Made by a program: the position numbers and the translations under genes. A DNA stretch of 8,901 bases from an uncultured Bacilli bacterium (GTDB lineage Bacteria; Bacillota_I; Bacilli_A; RF39; UBA660), in assembly GCA_947589695.1 (NCBI GenBank), contig CANQBY010000041.1, positions 1-8,901 on the forward strand, given 5' to 3'. A model generated the notes under the pieces. That model worked only from the letters and a program-made list of their open reading frames with translations, had not been told where the DNA came from and made no database searches. Shown piece by piece: positions 1 to 7,003 of the stretch (position 1 is its first letter; each line of letters opens with the position of its first letter).

Positions 1-3000
1 CTTTCATCCTCTAAAATATGAGCTGCAGTGGTATAATAAGTTTTCATCCGAGAAGTATAACTAGCAATTCTCTCCACTAGAGATTCGTGTTGATCAGGGT
101 CAAAAGGATCAGAAATATAAGTACGCTCGGCTCCGATTATAAACTGGGTAGGAGTTGAAATAATATAAGCGGCATTTTCTGGTAAAGTAAGAATTGGTAA
201 ACAGTAATTAAACCAATTTACTTTAGTATTAACATCCGGAGTTTTGATATGATCCCATAAAGTATACTCAATATCAGGACGATCATCAATATTAATTTCC
301 ACTAAATAACCTTTAAAAGCTTCGGCATACCAACGATCAGGTGCTTTATCACTAAACTCAGTGACTAAATATTCTAGAAAAGCGGGAATATTATCTAGAG
401 TCGTGTATTTCGCAAAAATTCGATTATAAGTATTATTAGTTTCATTAGTATTAATGTTTTTAGCATCACTTAAGAACATACTCGCAATATTAGATGGGGT
501 TAAATTAGAATTAAATCCTTGCATATCAAATAAGATAAAATCATTTAACATTATACCATCAATAGAAATGCTATAAAAACGACTGAAATAATTATAAGCA
601 TATAATAACTTTTCGAGTTGGTGATCTTTTTTAATTTCTCTTTCTAAATAATCATCTATTACTTCATTATAAGAAGTATTAGTATAATTACTATTAGCTA
701 AGTATTTTAAGACAAATTCTTTTAAATGAGGTTTAGTTACTTCGTAATAGTAATCACGATAAATACGACTATCAGAAGCACCAGATAAAACATCTAAATT
801 ATCTTCATAAGTAAGTTTAGCTAAGTAATTAGTTAAATTATTTACTAATTGCGAATTAGAATCGATAACATAATGATTAAAAGTATAATCAATTTTTAAA
901 TCACTTAAACGATAACTAGCAATCATATTATAAGTATTATCATAACGAACATCATAAGTTATTTTGGTGTTATTTTTAAAGACTAGTTTAATTTTGGTGA
1001 TTTTGTTTAAATTATCCGTAGTAAGATAAGTTACAATATTACCAGATTCATCAACGGGAACTAAATGTTTAATCTCAGATTTATTTAACAAATGATCTTC
1101 TGGAATTATAGCGCCACTTTGAATTATTTTAGAGCTATCATAGAATGGAGCTAAAACACCTAAATTATAATATAAAATACGTTTATTAGGATCATAAGTA
1201 GAATCTTCTTTCGCTTTATTATCTAAGCCATCATTAAATTCAAAGTTTAAAGTAGGAAGATTATCAAAGGAGATATCATTAAAATCCCAAATATCGGCAC
1301 TAAATAAAGCTTGATTTTCGAAAAATTCCTGAGTTAAAGCAGTTTTAGAAATATCATAAATGCCTTCTTGATCAAGTTTTTTGATAGTACTTTCTGTCAT
1401 TTGATAAACATTTTCAGCTGTAAAATTACTACTTGCAATAGTATAACCAGAAACATTACCCGTGCTTAGACTAACGACATTTCTAAGTGTTCCCTCTCCG
1501 TAGCCTGCGAAGCCACTGTTTTTAGGGTCTTTAAAACTTTCATTTAAAGTAACTTTAGTATAACAGTTTTCAATTAGAGAACTAGAATCAAAGTAACCAA
1601 CTAGACCACCTAGACCCCACCAGCCACTTTGGATAGTACCAATGACATAACAATTTTTAATAGTAGATCCCCTTAAATAACCAACAAGACCACCATAAAT
1701 ATTTTGGTAAGCATTATTATTAATTTGCATGCCTTTAACTCGTGTTTTTTCAATAAGAGTACCACTTTGGGCCGTACCAAATAAAACACCAGAGCCATCG
1801 TCTCTTCCAGCCGTTTTGGTAAAGCCATTAACTAAGACATTACTGATTGTAGCGTGAGAAGCAGTTTTCGCAATTAAACCTTTAGTACCGGTCGTAACAT
1901 TAACATCTTCAAAAACAATATTTTTAATAGTACCCGTTACTTCATTAAATAATTGTTTATTTAAATTTTTAATAGTATAACCATTACCATTTAAAGTACC
2001 AGTGAAAGTTATATCAGTTAAAGAAGTAGTTTCACTTTGATAACTTGAAGCGTCATAATCATGATCTAAATTAAAGGTGCCATCTGGATGTAATTTTAAA
2101 CGATTAATTAAACCTTCAAAAGTTTCCGGATGAGATTCATTTTGGGCAATCCCCTCTTCATTAATAGCACCAAATTCAATTCTTAACTCATCATTCTTTT
2201 CACCATTTAAGACAACATTTTTTAAATCTAAAACTAATATTAATTTACCTTTTTCATTAATAACTTGTTTAATTTGAGCCCGAATATTAGGCATATTTTG
2301 GAAAGATATTTCCGCGAAATAACTAGGTAAATTAGCTTGTAAATCAGATAATGATACTTCATCTAAAAGAAGTGTTTCCCCGTTTAGTTCTTGATAAAGG
2401 TTAATATCAGTTATTTCTTTTAAATCAAGATAATTATTTTCTAACGAAATAACTTCATCAAATATTTTCATATCAGGATAGTAATTATCAGTATATAATT
2501 TTAAATCGCGATCATAACTAGCATAGATTTCAACATAATAACGATTAATTGAATCAGATTTAGGAATAGTTATTTTAGCAGAAAATGGTTCTTCTTTAAG
2601 TAAATTATGATCCTCATCATAGATTTGTACTTTTAGATTAACATTAGGATTAGCAACAGATTTATCTAAATCTTGATAAGCAAAAGTTAAATTAATTGCA
2701 TTATCTAAAGTAGTATATTTAAAATCGGTGATTGTGATTGGATCTTTTAAGACTTCTAAAGATACGGTTAGAGGTTCTGGTAAAGTTAAGTTTTTACCAT
2801 TACTTAAAATAATTTTAGAAATATTTATTTCTTTAGCTCCCGCGGTACTAAAGCCAGGTAAAATGACATAATAATCATCATCAACTTTAGTTACAGGATA
2901 AAGAGTATCTTTATAGACGATCTTAGAAATACTTAAACTTAATCTAGAGTCTAAGCCCATTAAATTAAATTTAATTTTAAGATCTTCGTTTTTTTCAAAA

Positions 3001-5909
3001 TAAGCATTATTATTACTACTTAAAGCAAGACCGTTTGTTAGAGTAAGACTATCATAGTTAGTTTGATCAAATAAACCATAGTTTTGTTTATGAATTAACT
3101 TATTAGGATAATAATTAGCAGATTCATCTTCACCTAGTTGGTTAGTATCCAAATCATATGTAGCGTAAAACTCTAAACTAGAGATAGTATCAGGAGTAAT
3201 TTCTTTAAAAGTTACTTCATTTGGTCCTTCCTTAATTGGGATAGTTTCATTATCAAGTTTAATATCGCCACTTATAAAACCCCCATTATCAGTAATAATA
3301 TCAAAAGTAAAGGTAGCTTCATTATGAGCATAATCTTCTTTTTTAATAGTAAAATTAGCAACGGAAGGAATATCTTTTAAAATATCAATTTGAGTAGTAT
3401 AATCCCGAACTGAAAAATACTCTTGACGATAACCATTATAATTTTCACTACGTAATTTAACACGACTGGCAGTTAAATCAAATAAACCAGAAGTGCTAGG
3501 AACTGTAAAACTAATGGTATTAGTATAATCCTTACCAGCAGCCCCATCATAGTTTAGGCCATTAATAGTAACGCCCGCGAGCTCGCCATATTGTTTTTTG
3601 ATGGCGTCGGAAACAAATAATTTATAAGTAACCGTAAATTTAGGTTCCCCTTTGGTAGGATATATTTTAGAAACGGAAGAACTGATAATATAAATATCGG
3701 TTTGAGTTAAAATTTCCGCTTCCCCAATATTTTCTTGAGGATAAGTATGACGTTCAGTTCCTAAATTAAGATCGGCTAAGAATTTAACTTTGTATAAGCC
3801 ATCATTATTATTTGCATGCGATAAAGTAAGATCAGTACCGGGTGTGATATCTTTTTTAGTATCAATAACTTTACCAGTAGAGTCAACTAAGACAGCACTT
3901 AGATTAAGTAAAGTAGAGTCATGATCTTCTAATTCATAGTAAACTGCGAGATTATCTTTATCTTTTTCGGTAATTTCAATATTTTTAACTAAAGCTGATT
4001 GTTTTAAAACATTATAAGTTAAAGTATTAGCTTCATAATCTTGGTTAAGATAAAAAGCTTTTAAGTTACTTAAAACAACTTCTGAAATATCAAGATGGAA
4101 TTTACCATATTCTAAAGTAGGTAATTTAGTTAATTCAACTTCATAATAATTATCATTAATTAAAGTAACATTATAACCAACACCATCAATAACAATATAT
4201 TCCACCGTTAAACCTAAATTATTACTACTTTCAAAAGTAATGGTAGGTTTGCTTCCCTTTTCAATCGCGTCCGTAATGGTAATATTATTTATTTTAAAAT
4301 TATAATTACTTGCTAAACGGAAAGAATGTTCATAAATTAAGGAATTTTCATAAATATTAGCCGAATTATCATCAACACTATTTAAGTTATAAGAAGCATA
4401 AATTAAGATAGTATAAGTTTGATCTTCATTAATATTTTCTAACTTAAATGTATTATCCTTGGTAATTTCACTTTCTAAGATTTTTTTATCATCATCATCG
4501 ATAATAATAATTTCCCCTTGAGTAAAAGCCTCATCAACATCTTCAAGTTTAAAACTTAAAGTTTTAGTTTGATCATCAAGAGTAAATAAATCAACATAAG
4601 GTAAATCTTTTAAAATTATTTTTTCAATCGTAAAATTATTATCAATTTCGCGATGATTAGCTAGTTTTATTTTAGAAAAGATAAACTTATGAGAACCAAT
4701 ATCTTCTGGGGTGGGAACAGTAACACTGTAATAATCGTCACTTTTAACAACGGGATAATAAATACCATCAACCATTACTTCTTGGATTGTTTCATAAGGT
4801 TTGACATCGGCTTTAAAGTTTAAAGTAACAAGACCCCGAGCAATATAAATATTTTCATCAGAAAGTTCACTTAAAGAGACGGTATAATGCGTTTTTTTAG
4901 TAGTATCTTTCGTACTGGAACCCACATCATCAATATCAACTTTACCATCATTATTAACATCATAATCAGAATCCGGTTTGGTTGCAGGTTTAGAATTATC
5001 ATTATTATTAGGATTAGATGAAGGTTTATTATTAGAAGGTTTGTTAGAAGAAGACGGATTTGTATTAGGCTTAGAACTTGTTTCATCATCAGAACTTGGT
5101 GTTTCAGGCTTAGTACCTTCAATATCTAGGAGATACTCTAAAATATCTTTCGCGTCTTCATAAGTACGGTCACCATCATGGTTAACATCTTTTTTCTCAT
5201 CATTAATGATGGCTAAAACAATAAAGACCCCTACTTCGATCACTAATAAACCGGTAAGAATTTTCTTTAAAGTAAGATTATCTTTTTTAAATAAACAAAT
5301 AACTAATAAAACAATCGCAGTACCAATAGCCCAAACACCTAAGAAAGTTAAGATAGGTTTAGTCGTAAAAACCTTAAGAAGACTATCAGATTCTTCAATT
5401 ATTTCATTAGGTTTATTCGGAGTAATAGTCTCACCATCGGCGGCGTCTTTAGTAACTAAAACAGATATTACTTTTTTTGCATAAACCGTTTTGGATTCAC
5501 CATCCGAAGAAGAAATATTGGTTAAGGCAATATTAGTAGAACCAACTTGGGCATTATCTTTAACCTTAAGATTAATTTTAAACAATTCCCGAGAAATAGA
5601 ACCAGTTTTATTTAAAATACCAAATTTATTAGTACCGCGATTATAACTGATATCTAAAGTATCATTAGCTAAAGTAAAATCCGAAGTGGTAATACTTTCA
5701 AAAACAGATTCATCATAACTTAATTTCGCCATAAAAGCATATAAATCAACTTCGCCAGTAAATTTGGCAGTAATAGTTATTTCATCCCCGATTTCTAAAG
5801 TTTTTTTATCAGAAGTTAAAGTAATCTCCGTTTCCGCATAAACCGAAATGGGTAAAAATAGGAATAAAAATAGACTTAAAATAAAATATTTTTTTAGTTT
5901 ATAGCTCAT
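1..5909 (-). CDS. Giant membrane-anchored IgA1-protease/Zmp-type (M26) metallopeptidase, C-terminus off window
   Basis: Seen: one open frame of 1969 codons from ATG at 5909 to the left edge, with no stop and only TGG for Trp. The start has a good ribosome binding site 7 nt upstream. Residues 1-25 are a signal peptide (KLKK, then L/F core, VYA|E). Residues ~26-152 look like a cohesin domain. Hydrophobic segments at ~185-207 and ~217-236 flank a Lys-rich loop, so both ends should face outside. Dockerin-like loops start at D241 and D317. Four beta-rich modules of ~205 residues fill ~340-1160. From ~1165 the M26 pattern begins: an INLYQELNGETLLLDEV-type segment, FTGTLNGNGYTIKNL near 1300, GLUG motifs at 1406 and 1434, YYNLGVLAPFYD from ~1580 and NWFNYCLPILTLPEN near 1900. 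Known: M26 enzymes are surface zinc proteases that cleave host proteins such as IgA1. Their HExxH motif follows the last segment and would lie off the left edge, so activity is not shown. No LPXTG precedes the membrane segments. The substrate is unknown. Confidence 0.88.
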   Translation of the reverse strand, partial: MSYKLKKYFILSLFLFLFLPISVYAETEITLTSDKKTLEIGDEITITAKFTGEVDLYAFMAKLSYDESVFESITTSDFTLANDTLDISYNRGTNKFGILNKTGSISRELFKINLKVKDNAQVGSTNIALTNISSSDGESKTVYAKKVISVLVTKDAADGETITPNKPNEIIEESDSLLKVFTTKPILTFLGVWAIGTAIVLLVICLFKKDNLTLKKILTGLLVIEVGVFIVLAIINDEKKDVNHDGDRTYEDAKDILEYLLDIEGTKPETPSSDDETSSKPNTNPSSSNKPSNNKPSSNPNNNDNSKPATKPDSDYDVNNDGKVDIDDVGSSTKDTTKKTHYTVSLSELSDENIYIARGLVTLNFKADVKPYETIQEVMVDGIYYPVVKSDDYYSVTVPTPEDIGSHKFIFSKIKLANHREIDNNFTIEKIILKDLPYVDLFTLDDQTKTLSFKLEDVDEAFTQGEIIIIDDDDKKILESEITKDNTFKLENINEDQTYTILIYASYNLNSVDDNSANIYENSLIYEHSFRLASNYNFKINNITITDAIEKGSKPTITFESSNNLGLTVEYIVIDGVGYNVTLINDNYYEVELTKLPTLEYGKFHLDISEVVLSNLKAFYLNQDYEANTLTYNVLKQSALVKNIEITEKDKDNLAVYYELEDHDSTLLNLSAVLVDSTGKVIDTKKDITPGTDLTLSHANNNDGLYKVKFLADLNLGTERHTYPQENIGEAEILTQTDIYIISSSVSKIYPTKGEPKFTVTYKLFVSDAIKKQYGELAGVTINGLNYDGAAGKDYTNTISFTVPSTSGLFDLTASRVKLRSENYNGYRQEYFSVRDYTTQIDILKDIPSVANFTIKKEDYAHNEATFTFDIITDNGGFISGDIKLDNETIPIKEGPNEVTFKEITPDTISSLEFYATYDLDTNQLGEDESANYYPNKLIHKQNYGLFDQTNYDSLTLTNGLALSSNNNAYFEKNEDLKIKFNLMGLDSRLSLSISKIVYKDTLYPVTKVDDDYYVILPGFSTAGAKEINISKIILSNGKNLTLPEPLTVSLEVLKDPITITDFKYTTLDNAINLTFAYQDLDKSVANPNVNLKVQIYDEDHNLLKEEPFSAKITIPKSDSINRYYVEIYASYDRDLKLYTDNYYPDMKIFDEVISLENNYLDLKEITDINLYQELNGETLLLDEVSLSDLQANLPSYFAEISFQNMPNIRAQIKQVINEKGKLILVLDLKNVVLNGEKNDELRIEFGAINEEGIAQNESHPETFEGLINRLKLHPDGTFNLDHDYDASSYQSETTSLTDITFTGTLNGNGYTIKNLNKQLFNEVTGTIKNIVFEDVNVTTGTKGLIAKTASHATISNVLVNGFTKTAGRDDGSGVLFGTAQSGTLIEKTRVKGMQINNNAYQNIYGGLVGYLRGSTIKNCYVIGTIQSGWWGLGGLVGYFDSSSLIENCYTKVTLNESFKDPKNSGFAGYGEGTLRNVVSLSTGNVSGYTIASSNFTAENVYQMTESTIKKLDQEGIYDISKTALTQEFFENQALFSADIWDFNDISFDNLPTLNFEFNDGLDNKAKEDSTYDPNKRILYYNLGVLAPFYDSSKIIQSGAIIPEDHLLNKSEIKHLVPVDESGNIVTYLTTDNLNKITKIKLVFKNNTKITYDVRYDNTYNMIASYRLSDLKIDYTFNHYVIDSNSQLVNNLTNYLAKLTYEDNLDVLSGASDSRIYRDYYYEVTKPHLKEFVLKYLANSNYTNTSYNEVIDDYLEREIKKDHQLEKLLYAYNYFSRFYSISIDGIMLNDFILFDMQGFNSNLTPSNIASMFLSDAKNINTNETNNTYNRIFAKYTTLDNIPAFLEYLVTEFSDKAPDRWYAEAFKGYLVEINIDDRPDIEYTLWDHIKTPDVNTKVNWFNYCLPILTLPENAAYIISTPTQFIIGAERTYISDPFDPDQHESLVERIASYTSRMKTYYTTAAHILEDE
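2405..4890 (-). repeat. Four tandem ~205-residue beta-rich modules in the giant surface protein
   Basis: A recurring signature can be lined up four times: a YYxV strand, an 'I(S)KIxLSN' strand, then 'ILKDxPxVxxF' or a variant, then an 'LTFxxxD' strand, and an 'IYASYDL' strand followed by 'YYPN'. The alignment point after the LK pair falls at D435, Q637, D846 and D1056. The spacings are therefore 202, 209 and 210 residues. Each unit probably holds two Ig-like beta-sandwich domains of about 100 residues. Units are diverged at the DNA level, so this is an old protein repeat and not a recent duplication. Unit 2 is the most diverged: LKQSALV replaces LKDxPxV. Such stalks usually project a catalytic or binding head away from the cell. 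Module boundaries are approximate. Confidence 0.65.
4974..5114 (-). repeat. Low-complexity S/N/P/K-rich linker coding segment between two dockerin-like motifs
   Basis: Residues ~266-312 of the giant protein are almost entirely Ser, Asn, Pro, Lys, Thr and Asp, with recurring KPS/KPN words (for example SNKPSNNKPSSNPNNN). This is typical of an extended, flexible extracellular or wall-spanning linker. It separates the calcium-loop motif next to the membrane (from D241) from the second one (from D317), where the beta-rich repeats begin. The region also yields spurious reading frames on both strands, which I do not treat as genes. Confidence 0.75.
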
Positions 5910-5916
5910 AAATAGT

Positions 5917-5924
5917 CCCCCTTT
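5917..5924 (-). promoter_or_regulatory. Ribosome binding site of the giant M26-like gene
   Basis: AAAGGGGG lies 7 nt upstream of the ATG at 5909, which is ideal spacing. It fixes this start just ahead of the basic signal-peptide n-region. Confidence 0.85.
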
Positions 5925-5952
5925 AAATAATATCAATTACTTTTGGCTTTAT

Positions 5953-5981
5953 ATTATAATACATTTTGAAGTTTTTGGCAA
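5953..5981 (-). promoter_or_regulatory. Near-consensus sigma-A promoter of the giant M26-like gene
   Basis: On the minus strand, TTGCCA (5981-5976) and a perfect TATAAT (5958-5953) are separated by 17 bp. Transcription would start near 5946 and give a leader of roughly 35-40 nt before the ATG at 5909. I see no clear operator or riboswitch in the leader. The gene therefore looks transcribed independently of the ezrA operon, and probably strongly. Confidence 0.8.
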
Positions 5982-6013
5982 CTCTAAATGACTAGAAAAA
6001 TTCATTTTTAAAC

Positions 6014-6045
6014 GAAAAAAGAAAAAGTTAATTAAATGCTAACTT
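6014..6045 (-). terminator. Weak intrinsic terminator of the ezrA operon
   Basis: On the minus strand, AAGTTA and TAACTT (6045-6025) can form a 6-bp stem, with a G-U pair extending it and a 7-nt loop. The run TTTTCTTTTTTC follows. The stem is A/U-rich and overlaps the stop codon of the upstream gene (6046-6044), so termination may be leaky and some readthrough into the giant gene is possible. Confidence 0.5.
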
Positions 6046-7003
6046 AATCATACTTTTCCGCAGGTATTTCAAATTTCGGATAGTTTTTTAAATAAGATAG
6101 AGATTGGCCATTATAAATCCAGATTGGGAAATAAGGTAAAACCTTATAAATAGCTTCTTCTAATTCTTTAATATTATCAGTTATTCTATGAATTAAAGTG
6201 GGATTATTAAGACGAAACCCCATATAAACAATTATATCATTAATAATTAAACTAACATAATCCGGAGTTAAATGAGCTTCTAAAAAACTTAAAAAATTAA
6301 ATATTTCGGGTTCAAATAAATTAATTTTATATTTACCATAACTAATAAGTTCTTCTAAACGATAAGAAGCTCTAGTATCGGGAATTTCCCGAAGAGTTAA
6401 AACATCTTTATAATAAGGATTTTCTAAAGATATAACATATTCTTCATTTTTATAGGTAATAATTAAAATTTTATCTTTTAGACGAAGAGAATTTAGAAAA
6501 TAATTTATAAGACTGTTCCGATCAAAAATAATATTATAATCACTTAAATATTTTAAATAATCGGAAACTAAAAGAACATTATAGATTCGCATTAGACCTA
6601 AAAGAACACTATCAGTGACATCTTTAAGGGAATATTCTTCTTCTTGATACAAATTCATCGCCATTTTAAGGGGATTTATTAAATCTTTAGGAACATAATA
6701 TTCTTTATCGGTTGCAAAAACCAAATTATTAGCTTCAAGATCTTGAAATAATAAATATTCGATATAACCATTATTAGTGCGAGGAAGATTCTCTTCAAGT
6801 AAATTTTTAAGAATATTAATTTCTTCTAAAGAACATAACCGTAAGATTATTTCAGGGTCTTCGATATAAGAAGAAATAACATAATTATAAATTTCTTCCC
6901 TAGTTATTTTTTCATAACCTAAAGGGTTATTATTTATTTTCGTATAAAAATGATATGCGACCGACTTTTTATTCTGGGTGAAATATTTTTTTAATGTAAT
7001 CAT
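6044..7003 (-). CDS. Unrecognised 319-residue cytoplasmic protein, translationally coupled to ezrA
   Basis: I do not recognise this family. The ATG at 7003 shares ATGA with the ezrA stop, and GAGGAG lies 5 nt upstream inside ezrA, so the two genes are almost certainly translated in a coupled way. There is no signal peptide or transmembrane segment; the longest hydrophobic run (249-263) is broken by Asp and looks amphipathic. The protein is rich in Leu, Ile, Tyr, Asn and Glu. Residues ~33-110 are mostly helical and end in a 'FATDKEYYVPKDLI' strand-turn-helix that could be a winged-helix wing. Residues ~125-200 resemble this again (LLGLMRIYNVLLV, then KILIITYKNEEYVISL), suggesting two similar modules. 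The C-terminus has an aromatic YFPIWIYNG patch (291-299). Codon use matches its neighbours. A role connected with division is only a guess from position. Confidence 0.85.
   Translation of the reverse strand: MITLKKYFTQNKKSVAYHFYTKINNNPLGYEKITREEIYNYVISSYIEDPEIILRLCSLEEINILKNLLEENLPRTNNGYIEYLLFQDLEANNLVFATDKEYYVPKDLINPLKMAMNLYQEEEYSLKDVTDSVLLGLMRIYNVLLVSDYLKYLSDYNIIFDRNSLINYFLNSLRLKDKILIITYKNEEYVISLENPYYKDVLTLREIPDTRASYRLEELISYGKYKINLFEPEIFNFLSFLEAHLTPDYVSLIINDIIVYMGFRLNNPTLIHRITDNIKELEEAIYKVLPYFPIWIYNGQSLSYLKNYPKFEIPAEKYD

Noticed and set aside
4485..4499. DDDDK sequence resembling an enteropeptidase cleavage site
   Set aside because: It lies within the first beta-rich module after a run of Ile. 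An acidic loop is enough to explain it and nothing suggests processing.
4871..5122. 83-codon minus-strand open frame
   Set aside because: It lies in another frame inside the giant gene, over the low-complexity linker. Its Leu/Ile/Met-only composition is a frame-shift artefact and no ribosome binding site supports it.
4978..5163. 61-codon plus-strand open frame
   Set aside because: Antisense shadow of the S/N/P/K linker and first dockerin-like region; Gly/Leu/Glu-rich without a recognisable domain.
5206..5484. 92-codon plus-strand open frame
   Set aside because: Antisense to the membrane hairpin and cohesin end of the giant gene; no plausible promoter, ribosome binding site or domain.
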